DNA of 64,000 nt. Origin: CAWKCE01 sp032127035. Lineage in GTDB: Bacteria; Actinomycetota; Actinomycetes; JAHEKZ01. Numbering within the stretch: position 1 is the stretch's first letter; every line of letters starts with the position of its first letter. The notes under the pieces are model-generated. The model was not told the origin of the DNA. It did not search any database and was given only the letters and a program-made list of their open reading frames with translations. This document shows, piece by piece, positions 1-7,673 of the stretch. The stretch is taken from NCBI GenBank assembly GCA_963848085.1, contig CAWKCE010000003.1, positions 124,001 to 188,000 of the forward strand, read 5' to 3'. Made by a program: the position numbers and the translations under genes.

Positions 1-208
1 GTACGAGGGTGTCGTCGAGGGCGTCGTCCAGCGAGCGCAGCGACCGCAGGAGGTAGGCCTGGCGCGGGGTCCCCGCGGCGGACATCAGCCGCGGGTCGAA
101 GACGAACAGCGGCACGACCTCGTCGGCCCCGGCAGCCTGGTTGATCGCCGGGTGGTCGCTCAGCCGGAGGTCACGTCGAAACCACAGCACCGACCGGGTA
201 GGAGCCAC
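1..208 (-). CDS. phr: Deoxyribodipyrimidine photo-lyase, N-terminal part (runs off the left edge)
   Basis: The reverse strand encodes about 69 residues of the N-terminal domain of a DNA photolyase, which repairs UV cyclobutane dimers using light. Visible near the N-terminus is the family signature SVLWFRRDLRLSDHPAI, followed by PLFVFDP and RQAYLLRSLRSLDDAL, which belong to the antenna-binding alpha/beta domain. I chose the GTG at 208 because it gives the usual short leader before VLWFRRDLR; a second GTG at 190 is possible. An in-frame stop lies just upstream at 218-220. The catalytic FAD domain lies outside the window, so integrity cannot be judged. Confidence 0.85.
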   Translation of the reverse strand, partial: MAPTRSVLWFRRDLRLSDHPAINQAAGADEVVPLFVFDPRLMSAAGTPRQAYLLRSLRSLDDALDDTLV

Positions 209-325
209 CCGCCGAGACTAGGAGGAGGCGGGCGCGGGCGCACCGCGACCGTCCCTACCCCGTCGAAACCCGGCGGGATGAGGCCTCCGGACCCCGGAAA
301 CCGTCATCCCGCCCGGGTCCGACGG

Positions 326-1426
326 TCAGTGGAGGCGGACGGTGGCCGTCACTCCGGCGTGGTCTGACGCATACAGCGGCGGGGCGGACTGGAACGGCTC
401 GGCGCCGACCACGGTGGCGGACATTCCTCGCACCGGGCCACGGAACAGCACCAGGTCGATGCGTGAGTTCAGGTCCGGTGGGTAGTTGGTCAGCGTGCCG
501 TTCTGGCAGCACGTGAGCCCCATGCCGTTGCCGCTCACGACCCAGGCGTCGGTGTATGGGCCGGTCAGCTGGGCGTAGCTGGTGGTCGTGCTGCCGTCGG
601 CAGCGGAGTTGAAGTCGCCCACGGCGATCACCGCACCCGTCGGGCGGGCCGGTCCGGCGAGGAACTCCGCCGCCTGGGCCTCCTGGACCGCCGGGGCGTC
701 CTCGGTCTCGAAGTGCGAGTTCACGAACCGCACCTTCTTGCCCTGGAAGGTGGCGTCGATCGACGTCCAGCCGCGGTCGAAGGACAGCTCCCCAACCGGC
801 GTGGTGAGAACGGCCTGCGCGTTGAAGAGGCCATTGCGGGAGTTGGACCACGCCAGACCAGGCGTGTCGGAGTTCACCAGGATCACGTCACGGTCCTGCA
901 GGCTCACCACGCAGTCGGGTAGCGGCGGCAACGGGTTGTTGCAGCCCAGCGACGGGACGGTCACCAGGGGAACCGGGCCGATGTTGGCGTTGTTGGACAC
1001 CGCCGCGACCTCGTAGTGGAGACCGCGAGACGCCAGTGCCTGCTGGAGGATCGACAGGAAGTCGAAGCTGGGAGCCGTGGCCCCCTGGTTCCCGACCTTG
1101 GTCACCGTCCAGCGCGAGACCTCCTGGAGCCCGATGAGGTCGGGGTTGGCAGCGTCGATCTCGTCCGCCAGCGCCTGGGCGCGTGCCGGGAAGTTGGTGA
1201 ACAGCATCGTGCCGTAGATCTCGGCCACCGCCCCGACGAACTCGGCGGGCGTCTGCGCTACGAGGGCGGGGTTGAGGCTCGAGCCGAGGTAGATGTTGCG
1301 ACTCATGACGGTGAGCTCGCGCTTGTCTTTGGCCTCGGCGGCCCCCGGGACGGCGAGCGCGACGCCGAGTGCGACGACCCCCACCATCACCGTGCGAACA
1401 AGCTTCGAACGGTGAATCGCCTTCAT
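326..1426 (-). CDS. Secreted endonuclease/exonuclease/phosphatase family protein
   Basis: A 366-residue exported protein of the EEP fold (DNase I, exonuclease III, sphingomyelinase and phosphatase group). The first 32 residues form a signal peptide (basic start, hydrophobic core, AEA cleavage site). Family motifs appear in order: VMSRNIYLG, DLIGLQEV (metal-binding Glu), RFVNSHFETE (catalytic His), IAVGDFNSA (Asp/Asn), and SDHAGVTATV near the C-terminus (catalytic SDH). The start at 1426 is preceded by a GGAGG ribosome-binding site 7 bases away; a longer reading frame upstream is non-coding in character. The exact substrate cannot be told from sequence: an extracellular nuclease or lipid phosphodiesterase are both possible. 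It appears monocistronic. Confidence 0.85.
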   Translation of the reverse strand: MKAIHRSKLVRTVMVGVVALGVALAVPGAAEAKDKRELTVMSRNIYLGSSLNPALVAQTPAEFVGAVAEIYGTMLFTNFPARAQALADEIDAANPDLIGLQEVSRWTVTKVGNQGATAPSFDFLSILQQALASRGLHYEVAAVSNNANIGPVPLVTVPSLGCNNPLPPLPDCVVSLQDRDVILVNSDTPGLAWSNSRNGLFNAQAVLTTPVGELSFDRGWTSIDATFQGKKVRFVNSHFETEDAPAVQEAQAAEFLAGPARPTGAVIAVGDFNSAADGSTTTSYAQLTGPYTDAWVVSGNGMGLTCCQNGTLTNYPPDLNSRIDLVLFRGPVRGMSATVVGAEPFQSAPPLYASDHAGVTATVRLH

Positions 1427-1571
1427 CACAGCCTCCATCCCGGTGCGTTGCCCGCACCGACGGCTTCCCCGAGTCTTGCTTCCGACCCTGTGCCCCACGG
1501 CGCCGCGCGTCAAGCGGTTCCCGGGATGTCCGAAATGAGCCGTCGCTCGCAGATGCGGCAGGATCTGTCCA

Positions 1572-3200
1572 GTGACGACCCTGATCACCAACGCCCGCGT
1601 GTTCACCGCCGACCCGGCCCGGCCGTGGGCCGACTCACTCGCGGTCGAGGGCGACCGGTTTGCGGCGGTCGGGACCGAAGACGAGGTCCGCGCAGAGCTC
1701 GAGACGCAAGGCAACGAGGCGACCGAGCCGGTGGACCTGGGAGGAGCACTTGTCCTCCCGGGGTTCATTGACGGTCACTTCCACACCGTCAGCACGGGCG
1801 AGGCGCTGCAGCGGGTGGACCTCGTCCACGCCAAGTCGCTGGCCGACATCCAACGCCTGGTGCGGGGGCACGCGGACGCGCACCCCGACGCGGCCTGGGT
1901 CCTCGGGAAGAGCTGGCTGTTCGACGCCGTTCCGGGTGGGCGCCCCACCGCGGCGATGATCGACGAGGTCGTCTCCGACCGCCCGGTGCTGCTCGACGCC
2001 AACGACTACCACTCGGCCTGGGTGAACTCCGCGGCACTCCGGGAGCTCGGAATCGCGGCCGGCACCCCCGACCCGGTCGGGGGCCGGGTCGACCGCGACC
2101 CCGTGACCGGCGTGGCCACCGGATTCCTGGAGGAGAACGCCGCCGGGGTCTACGCCTGGGACCACCTCGAGCGGATCACGGACGACGCAACCCGCCTCGG
2201 CCACCTTCGGGCCGCCGTCCAGGCCTGCAACGCCGCAGGGCTGACCGGCGTGGTCGACATGGCGATGCGGGACTCGGACCTTGCTGCGATGGCGGCCGCC
2301 GAAGCCGACGGCTGGCTCGATCTGCGCGTCGTGGGTCACTGGGTGATGGATCGCGGCGGCACGGGGTCCGACCACGTGGACCGCGTGCAACACGTCGCTG
2401 AGCTCGCTCGGCGCCACCGCTCGGACCGGCTGCGCATCGCGGGGATCAAGATCTGGGTCGACGGCGTCATCGACGGCTGCACCGCCGCCATGGTCGAGCC
2501 GTTCGCGACCGGCGCCCACCCCGACGCGCTGTGGGAGGCCGACGCGCTGAACCCAGTCGTGGCCGCCGCCGATGCGGCCGGGCTGCAGGTGGCCATGCAC
2601 GCCATCGGCGACCGGGCCGTCCGGCTGGCGCTGGACGCCGTCGAGCACGCGCAGCGGTCCAACGACACCACTGACCGGCGCCATCGGATCGAGCACATCG
2701 AGACCGTTGCCGAGTCCGACCTGGCCCGCTTTGGGGAGCTCGGCGTCACCGCGTCGATGCAGCCGGTCCACGCCGACCCGGCGATTCAGCCGAACTGGGC
2801 GGCGATGATCGGCGCCGGGCGGGCCGAGCGCGGGTTTCCCTGGCCCGAGCTCGTCGCCGGCGGCGCCCGCCTGGTCTTCGGCACCGATGCCCCCACGGCG
2901 CCCTATGCCCCGTTGCCGAACCTGTTCATTGCCGCCACGCGGCGGTCTGCCCTGGACCCGAGTCTGCCCCCGACGCAGCCGTCCTACGCGCTTGCGCTGG
3001 ACGACGCCGTGCGGGCTGCTACGGCATCGGCGGCCTGGTCGGTCTTCGAGGAGGATGCCCGCGGACGGCTGGCAACGGGCATGCTCGCGGACTTCTCCGT
3101 GGTGCATCCGGACGTCTTCGACGCCGAGCCGGACGACCTGCTCGACGCGCAGGTCCTGCTCACTGTTCTCGGTGGTCGCACCGTGCACCGGTCGACCTGA
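1572..3200 (+). CDS. Amidohydrolase family protein (YtcJ-like)
   Basis: A 542-residue cytosolic metal-dependent hydrolase of the amidohydrolase-3/YtcJ group. The N-terminus starts with the small beta-sandwich typical of the family; the metal-binding GFIDGHFHT motif is at residues 64-72. Later signatures are the metal ligands in AMHAIGDRAV and RIEHIE, and FGTDAPTAPYAPLPNL close to the C-terminus. The length matches the family (about 530-560). The start is GTG at 1572, giving MTTLITNARVFTAD, a typical beginning for these enzymes. Substrates of most YtcJ-like enzymes are unknown (imides, formamides or N-acyl compounds are candidates), so none is assigned. It is divergent from the exported nuclease-like gene. 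Confidence 0.9.
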   Translation: MTTLITNARVFTADPARPWADSLAVEGDRFAAVGTEDEVRAELETQGNEATEPVDLGGALVLPGFIDGHFHTVSTGEALQRVDLVHAKSLADIQRLVRGHADAHPDAAWVLGKSWLFDAVPGGRPTAAMIDEVVSDRPVLLDANDYHSAWVNSAALRELGIAAGTPDPVGGRVDRDPVTGVATGFLEENAAGVYAWDHLERITDDATRLGHLRAAVQACNAAGLTGVVDMAMRDSDLAAMAAAEADGWLDLRVVGHWVMDRGGTGSDHVDRVQHVAELARRHRSDRLRIAGIKIWVDGVIDGCTAAMVEPFATGAHPDALWEADALNPVVAAADAAGLQVAMHAIGDRAVRLALDAVEHAQRSNDTTDRRHRIEHIETVAESDLARFGELGVTASMQPVHADPAIQPNWAAMIGAGRAERGFPWPELVAGGARLVFGTDAPTAPYAPLPNLFIAATRRSALDPSLPPTQPSYALALDDAVRAATASAAWSVFEEDARGRLATGMLADFSVVHPDVFDAEPDDLLDAQVLLTVLGGRTVHRST

Positions 3201-3266
3201 TCGGACACAATGCCAGCCAAGCACGCCCCGCCCCCCACCGTCCGGCCGAGCCAGTGAAGGTCCCGC

Positions 3267-3959
3267 GTGAGCGATCTGATCGACACCACGGAGATGTACC
3301 TCCGCACGGTGTTCGAGCTCGAGGAAGAGGGGGTCGTCCCCCTGCGCGCCCGCATCGCGGAGCGCCTCGGGCAGTCCGGCCCCACTGTCAGCCAGACGGT
3401 GGCGCGCATGCAGCGGGACGGCCTGCTCACGGTCGAGGGTGACCGCCACCTGCAGCTCACCGAGGAGGGCGGAGCGATGGCGATGCGCGTGATGCGCAAG
3501 CATCGCCTGGCCGAGTGCCTGCTCGTCGACGTGATCGGCCTGGAGTGGGAGGACGTGCACGCCGAGGCCTGCCGGTGGGAGCACGTGATGAGCGAGACCG
3601 TCGAGCTGAAGATCCTGTCGATGCTGGACCACCCGACACACTCGCCGTTCGGCAACCCGATCCCCGGGCTCTCCGAGCTGGGCGAGCCGTCCGTCCAGGA
3701 CGACGGCGACCTCGTCGGGCTGGACACCGTTGCCGCCGACGCGTCACGCCGGGTCGTGGTCCGCCGCATCGGGGAGCCGCTCCAGGACGACGTCGCGCTG
3801 ATGGCGGGGCTTCGCCGGGCCGGCGTCACTCCGGGTGCCGTGGTGAAGGTGTCGTCGTCGACCGGAGGTGTTCTCGTCGGCAGCGGCATGGAGTACGCCG
3901 AGCTGGATGAGGCGACCGCTCGGCAGGTCCTGGTCAGCGCCCGGGCGGCCGACGAGTAG
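3267..3959 (+). CDS. ideR: Iron-dependent transcriptional repressor, DtxR/IdeR family
   Basis: A 230-residue metal-responsive regulator. Residues 1-75 form the winged helix (RIAERLGQSGPTVSQTVARM), 76-140 the dimer and metal domain, and about 150-230 an SH3-like domain. All ligands known from DtxR occur at the same numbering: Met10, His79, Glu83, His98, Cys102, Glu105 and His106, so both metal sites appear intact and iron sensing (rather than a manganese-type MntR site) is likely. In actinobacteria this protein represses siderophore and iron-uptake genes and activates iron storage. The start is GTG at 3267. Its own targets are not evident among the neighbours. It ends before a strong hairpin at 3983-4021. 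Confidence 0.93.
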   Translation: MSDLIDTTEMYLRTVFELEEEGVVPLRARIAERLGQSGPTVSQTVARMQRDGLLTVEGDRHLQLTEEGGAMAMRVMRKHRLAECLLVDVIGLEWEDVHAEACRWEHVMSETVELKILSMLDHPTHSPFGNPIPGLSELGEPSVQDDGDLVGLDTVAADASRRVVVRRIGEPLQDDVALMAGLRRAGVTPGAVVKVSSSTGGVLVGSGMEYAELDEATARQVLVSARAADE

Positions 3960-3982
3960 CCGCGGGCGAGGCGGACAGGAGC

Positions 3983-4021
3983 TCGGGGCGCGCCTCTCCT
4001 GGCGGGATCCGCGCGCCCCGA
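3983..4021. terminator. Bidirectional hairpin terminator between convergent genes
   Basis: An 11 bp perfect GC-rich inverted repeat (TCGGGGCGCGC / GCGCGCCCCGA) with a 17-base loop lies exactly between the end of ideR (+) and the end of the membrane protein on the other strand. No U-tract is present, as is common in GC-rich actinobacteria. Confidence 0.55.
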
Positions 4022-4028
4022 CCCCGGT

Positions 4029-4682
4029 TCAGGTGGCTTCGAGCGCCGGAGTCGCGCGGTGGGTTCGGATGATCTCCCACGCGATGAGAGCGGTGAGTAC
4101 CAGGGCGACCATCCACACAGGCGGGAGCCAGAACAGCACCGCCCCGACGACCAGAGTGCCGACCGCGACGAGCACCAGTCCCGCGGTCCGGTACCAGACC
4201 TGCAGGGCGAGTCCTCCGCTGATCAGCGCGGCACAGCCGAGTGCCACCAGACCTCCCCACAGCTGCCAGCTGCCCGAGGACTGGCCCATGGCGTAGTTCA
4301 CGAGGTTCATCGCCCCCGTCATAGACAGAGCGAGGAACGGCAACGCCAGTACCGCGATGCCGATTTGCAGGCGAGTCCAGGATCCAGTGGTCATGACGGC
4401 CTCCGATGGTGCGCAGCCGCGGGCCACCCGCAGCTGTTCGTGGCGCCAGGAGAGGTCGGCGGGAAGGCCGAGGAGCATGCGGCGCACAACGGTGCGCGAC
4501 GTGGTGATGCGGCCGAGCCCGAGCGCGGCGGCATCAGCGAGGTGCTCGTGCAGGTCTGCGGTGAGCTCGAGCCGCCGGTCGTCTGCGACCTCGGACGGTA
4601 GGCCACGCGTGTAGCGCGCGGCCCACGCCAGGACCAGACGCGCGCTGGTCGCCGCGATGCGGTCGGTCCCCTGCGCGCTCAT
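4029..4682 (-). CDS. Membrane protein paired with a PadR regulator
   Basis: A 217-residue protein. About 110 N-terminal soluble residues are helical (DDRRLELTADLHEHLADAA, then RRMLLGLPADLSWRHEQLR), resembling the small HAAS/DUF1700-like region often encoded with PadR regulators. Several transmembrane segments follow (around IAVLALPFLALSMTG, LWGGLVALGCAALISGG, AGLVLVAVGTLVVGAVLF, WMVALVLTALIAW). The ATG at 4682 overlaps the stop of the upstream PadR gene (ATGA), so the two are translationally coupled. In known PadR pairs the membrane partner may modulate or be controlled by the repressor; the actual role here is unknown. Confidence 0.75.
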   Translation of the reverse strand: MSAQGTDRIAATSARLVLAWAARYTRGLPSEVADDRRLELTADLHEHLADAAALGLGRITTSRTVVRRMLLGLPADLSWRHEQLRVARGCAPSEAVMTTGSWTRLQIGIAVLALPFLALSMTGAMNLVNYAMGQSSGSWQLWGGLVALGCAALISGGLALQVWYRTAGLVLVAVGTLVVGAVLFWLPPVWMVALVLTALIAWEIIRTHRATPALEAT

Positions 4683-5056
4683 GCCGGGGCCGTTCCCGGC
4701 TTCCGAACGCCGATGCGAGCAGCTCGGCCGCCCGGGACGTGCTCGTCCTGGCGGGCCGAACGCGCGGCGAGCTCCCCCTGGCCGGTGATGCGGTAGAGGC
4801 GGCGTCGCGGCCTGCCTTCGGCTTCGGCGAGAGCGGGGTCTTCCCATCGGCTGCTCAGCAGGCCGGCGTCGGCCATCCGGCCAAGCGCCTTGTAGAGCGT
4901 CCCGTGGGCAGTGAGGCGGCGCGGGTCACCGTCCGCAAGCTGCTTGGCGACGGCGAAGCCGTGGAACTCGGGGTCGGTGGTCGCGCCGCGCGCGAGTGCC
5001 GCCTCCAGCACGTCGACCTCGAGCGGGAGCAGCTGACCGGGCTTGCGTCGGACCAT
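4679..5056 (-). CDS. PadR family transcriptional regulator
   Basis: A 125-residue winged-helix repressor of the PadR type. It shows the expected HGFAVAKQLADGD helix, the recognition region TLYKALGRMADAGLL, and the wing SRWEDP...GRPRRRLYRIT. It is the first gene of a two-gene operon with the overlapping membrane protein. PadR proteins usually control the adjacent operon in response to small hydrophobic ligands. The region directly upstream contains the palindrome AGATATCT (5072-5079) between the start codon and a TA-rich stretch, which is a plausible autoregulatory site. The inducer cannot be inferred. Confidence 0.87.
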   Translation of the reverse strand: MVRRKPGQLLPLEVDVLEAALARGATTDPEFHGFAVAKQLADGDPRRLTAHGTLYKALGRMADAGLLSSRWEDPALAEAEGRPRRRLYRITGQGELAARSARQDEHVPGGRAARIGVRKPGTAPA

Positions 5057-5071
5057 GCGCCCTTTATAGGA

Positions 5072-5079
5072 AGATATCT
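5072..5079. promoter_or_regulatory. Short AT-rich palindrome upstream of the padR-like gene
   Basis: AGATATCT, 15 bases upstream of the PadR start, next to TATAAA/TATCTT stretches on the minus strand. It is unusual in this GC-rich background and well placed for a promoter -10 element and/or PadR operator. The palindrome is short, so the call is tentative. Confidence 0.3.
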
Positions 5080-5143
5080 GCCCAGTGTCAACCCTGACGT
5101 CGTGTCGATCGGTCGACGACGGCCCGTCGCCCTGGGCATCTAC

Positions 5144-5157
5144 TACCCCCTGGGGTA
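5144..5157. promoter_or_regulatory. CsoR/CstR-type operator, copy 1
   Basis: The perfect inverted repeat TACCCC-CT-GGGGTA lies about 30 bases ahead of the ATG of the CsoR-family gene. It matches the G-tract palindrome bound by CsoR/CstR repressors and is repeated at 5479-5496. It fits autoregulation of the sensor gene. Confidence 0.75.
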
Positions 5158-5187
5158 CCCTGGCGCCAGCTGACCCAAGGAGGAGCC

Positions 5188-5457
5188 ATGCAGGTCGAAG
5201 AGTCGGTGGTCAAGGAGATCACCACCCGCCTCCGCCGCGTGCAGGGCCAGGTGGGCGGCATCATCGCGATGATCGAGGACGGTCGGAACTGCTCGGACAT
5301 CGTCACCCAGCTCGCCGCAGCCGAGAAGGCGCTGTCCCGAGCCGGCTTCAAGATCGTCGCCAGCGGGCTGCAGCAGTGCCAGGAGTCCGAGCTGCGCGGC
5401 GAGACTCCTCAGATGACCCGCGACCAGCTCGAGAAGCTGTTCCTGTCGCTGTCCTGA
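5188..5457 (+). CDS. cstR: CsoR/RcnR-family repressor, CstR-like persulfide sensor
   Basis: An 89-residue all-helical DUF156 regulator. Helix 1 holds RLRRVQGQVGGIIAMIE, typical of the family. Copper-sensing CsoR uses Cys-His-Cys, but here only Cys35 and Cys64 are present and the position four residues before Cys64, where CsoR has His, is Gly60. A two-Cys site without the His is the pattern of CstR, which senses per- and polysulfides by forming di- or trisulfide bridges. The neighbours (rhodaneses, persulfide dioxygenase-like protein, TauE exporter) agree with that role. A strong AAGGAGG ribosome-binding site precedes the ATG. Palindromic operators lie upstream of this gene and of the next one, so it probably represses itself and the operon. 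The persulfide assignment is inference from residues and context. Confidence 0.85.
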   Translation: MQVEESVVKEITTRLRRVQGQVGGIIAMIEDGRNCSDIVTQLAAAEKALSRAGFKIVASGLQQCQESELRGETPQMTRDQLEKLFLSLS

Positions 5458-5470
5458 CCGGGCGGTGGAC

Positions 5471-5498
5471 TTGAGGCATATACCCCCTGGGGTATAGC
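5471..5498 (+). promoter_or_regulatory. Promoter of the sulfur-detoxification operon with CstR-type operator, copy 2
   Basis: A -35 element TTGAGG (5471-5476) is followed after 16 bases by TATAGC (5493-5498). Between and over the -10 sits the perfect palindrome TATACCCC-CT-GGGGTATA (5479-5496), so a bound repressor would block RNA polymerase. The rhodanese ATG follows at 5532. This is the best-defined promoter-operator in the window. Confidence 0.75.
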
Positions 5499-5531
5499 CT
5501 GGAGACTGGTTCCCCGATCCGAAAGGCGGTC

Positions 5532-5849
5532 ATGGTCACCTCCGTCAGCATCCAGGACCTCGCTGAGGCGAAGGACCGCGGCGACGCGATCGTTGACGTC
5601 CGCGAGCACCACGAATACATCTCCGGTCATGTCCCGGGCGCCACACACGTGCCGATGCACACGATCCCGCTCCACGTGGACTCCTTCGCGACGGGCCAAC
5701 CGGTGTACGTGCTGTGCGAGTCCGGTGCCCGCAGCTGGCAGGTTGCCGCGTTCCTGGAGCGGCACGGAATTCCGGCGGTCAACGTGAACGGTGGCACGGC
5801 AGCCTGGCGTGCCTCCGGCATGCCTCTGGAGACGGGAGCCACCGCATGA
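5532..5849 (+). CDS. Single-domain rhodanese sulfurtransferase
   Basis: A 105-residue rhodanese. The fold landmarks are IVDVREHHEYISGHVPGATHVP and the active-site loop LCESGARS with the persulfide-carrying Cys62. It transfers sulfane sulfur to or from thiols, and is probably cytosolic as no signal peptide is present. It is the first gene behind the palindromic operator at 5479-5496, and its stop overlaps the start of the next gene (ATGA), so it is co-expressed with the MBL-rhodanese enzyme. In cst-type operons such a rhodanese handles low-molecular-weight persulfides. Confidence 0.9.
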   Translation: MVTSVSIQDLAEAKDRGDAIVDVREHHEYISGHVPGATHVPMHTIPLHVDSFATGQPVYVLCESGARSWQVAAFLERHGIPAVNVNGGTAAWRASGMPLETGATA

Positions 5850-7303
5850 CGTACACCAGCGCACCCCACGTCCTCGTGCTCGAGACCCCTGGCCTCGGTG
5901 ACCGCAGCTACATCGCCCACGACGGCCAGACCGCGCTCGTGGTCGACCCGCAGCGCGACATCGACCGTGTCGAGCACCTGCTGGCCGAGCACGGGCTGCG
6001 GCTCAGCCACGTGTTCGAGACCCACGTGCACAACGACTACGTGAGCGGCGGCCTCGTCCTGGCCGAACGCCACGAGGCGACCTACGTCGTCCCGGGCGAC
6101 GTCGACGTCGCCTACGAGCGAACCGCCGCACTGGACGGCGACACGTTCCAGGTCGGCGAGCTGCACGTCCGCGCCCTGCACACACCGGGCCACACCCCGC
6201 ACCACATCTCGTACGAGGTTCACCGGGGCGAGCACCCGGGCGCGGTGTTCACCGGCGGGTCGATGCTCTACGGAGCGGTCGGACGGCCCGACCTCATCGG
6301 GCCGGACGCCACGGCCGGGCTGGCCCACGACCAGTGGCGGTCCGTGCGGCGCTTGGCCGACGAGCTGCACGAGCACACGTGGGTCTACCCGACGCACGGC
6401 TTCGGGTCGTTCTGCGCCGCCACCCAGAACGAGGGAACCAGCGGGACCATCGAGGACGAGGCGAAGTTCAACCCGGCGCTCACCCAGGACGAGGAGACGT
6501 TCGTCGAGGAGACGCTCGCCGCTCTCGATGTCTTCCCGGCGTACTACGCCCACATGGGCCCGGCGAACGCGGCCGGCCCGGTGAGCGTCGACCTCTCGCT
6601 CCCCGAGCCCGCCGATCCGGAGGAGCTGCGGCGACGCATCGACGCCGGCGAGTGGGTGGTCGACCTCCGCTCGCGCGAGGTCTTCGCCAGGGGACACGTC
6701 CGCGGCACCTTGTCGTTCGACCTTGACGGGGCGTTCATCGCGTACCTGTCGTGGCTCATCCCGTGGGGGGCCCCCGTCACCCTGCTCGGCGAGACCACCG
6801 AGCAGATCGAGGCGGCGCAGCGGGAGATGGTCAGGATCGGCATCGACCGGCCAGCTGCGCAGGCGGTCGGCGGGCTCGAGTTCTGGGTGCGTGAGGACCA
6901 CGACGACGTCGCCACCATGAGCCGGACCGACTTCGCCGGCCTGGCCCGGGCCTTGGCTGAGCAGCCGGACGCGTTCGTCGTCGACACGCGCCAGGTGCTG
7001 GAGTACACCGACGGTCATGTCGCCGGCGCCCATTTCCTGCCCTTCTACGAGGCGTTTGACCGCATGGACGAGATCGCCGACGGGCGGACCGCGTACATCT
7101 ACTGCGGATCGGGCTACCGAGCCGCAGCGGTCGCCTCGGCCCTGCAGCGGGCCGGCAAGACGGTCGTGCACGTCGACGACGACTTCGCCAACGCGTCAGG
7201 GGCCGGGCTGACGATCGTCCCGGGGCAGCCGCCTGACCGTGAGCCGGGATGGACCTGGATCACGTCGCGGTCGACGGTGCGTCAGTTCTCGCCGGCGCCG
7301 TGA
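5846..7303 (+). CDS. MBL-fold/rhodanese fusion, persulfide dioxygenase-like (ETHE1/CstB type)
   Basis: A 485-residue protein. The N-terminal metallo-beta-lactamase domain (about 1-250) is followed by two rhodanese-like domains (about 255-345 and 365-465). Metal motif: THVHNDYVSGG with His60, His62 and Asp64; Tyr65 replaces the usual second His of HxHxDH. This agrees with the mononuclear iron site of persulfide dioxygenases, which does not need that residue. LHTPGHTPHH and FTGGSMLYG follow. The first rhodanese domain has no obvious catalytic Cys (PVTLLGETTEQ), the second has IYCGSGYRAA. Such fusions oxidise persulfides to sulfite and/or thiosulfate. The start was chosen for its ATGA overlap with the upstream rhodanese. 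Confidence 0.9.
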   Translation: MTYTSAPHVLVLETPGLGDRSYIAHDGQTALVVDPQRDIDRVEHLLAEHGLRLSHVFETHVHNDYVSGGLVLAERHEATYVVPGDVDVAYERTAALDGDTFQVGELHVRALHTPGHTPHHISYEVHRGEHPGAVFTGGSMLYGAVGRPDLIGPDATAGLAHDQWRSVRRLADELHEHTWVYPTHGFGSFCAATQNEGTSGTIEDEAKFNPALTQDEETFVEETLAALDVFPAYYAHMGPANAAGPVSVDLSLPEPADPEELRRRIDAGEWVVDLRSREVFARGHVRGTLSFDLDGAFIAYLSWLIPWGAPVTLLGETTEQIEAAQREMVRIGIDRPAAQAVGGLEFWVREDHDDVATMSRTDFAGLARALAEQPDAFVVDTRQVLEYTDGHVAGAHFLPFYEAFDRMDEIADGRTAYIYCGSGYRAAAVASALQRAGKTVVHVDDDFANASGAGLTIVPGQPPDREPGWTWITSRSTVRQFSPAP

Positions 7304-7662
7304 GCTGGCTCGGCAGCCTCTTCGGCGGTGGCGTCCCAGCGGTTGGCGCCGCCGAGGCTCGTCAGCTGGTGGACGACGGCGCGGCGATGGTGGATGTTCG
7401 CTCGACCAATGAGTGGAACGCCGGCCACGCGCCATTCGCGCTGCACGTGCAGCTGTCGGAGCTCGCCGGCCGGATGCACCGCGTCCCCAAGGGGCGCCCG
7501 GTGGTCGTGGTCTGTCGGTCCGGCAGCCGCTCGCGCTCGGCCTGCCGTTCTCTCGCTGCCGCGGGCTATGACGTGGTGAACCTGCGTGGAGGAATGACCG
7601 CCTGGTCCCGCTCCGGTCAGCCGGTCGTCGGCCGCGCCGGTCGGCCCGGCAGCGTGGTCTGA
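7300..7662 (+). CDS. Rhodanese-like sulfurtransferase, second copy
   Basis: A 120-residue rhodanese with MVDVRSTNEWNAGHAPFALHV and active-site loop VVCRSGSRSRSA (Cys72). The GTG at 7300 overlaps the previous stop (GTGA), consistent with coupling; an ATG at 7249 in the same frame would create a 55-base overlap and is less likely. The short N-terminal segment SWLGSLFGGGVPAV is mildly hydrophobic and may tether the protein near the membrane, close to the exporter encoded next. It is likely to move sulfane sulfur between the dioxygenase and downstream acceptors. Confidence 0.85.
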   Translation: MSWLGSLFGGGVPAVGAAEARQLVDDGAAMVDVRSTNEWNAGHAPFALHVQLSELAGRMHRVPKGRPVVVVCRSGSRSRSACRSLAAAGYDVVNLRGGMTAWSRSGQPVVGRAGRPGSVV

Positions 7663-7673
7663 GCGCCGCGCAG

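Noticed and set aside
1635..3641. Open frame of 668 codons on the minus strand opposite the amidohydrolase and ideR
   Set aside because: It is antisense to two well-supported genes, has a low-complexity His/Arg/Gly/Val-rich product and matches no family; long antisense frames are common in GC-rich DNA.
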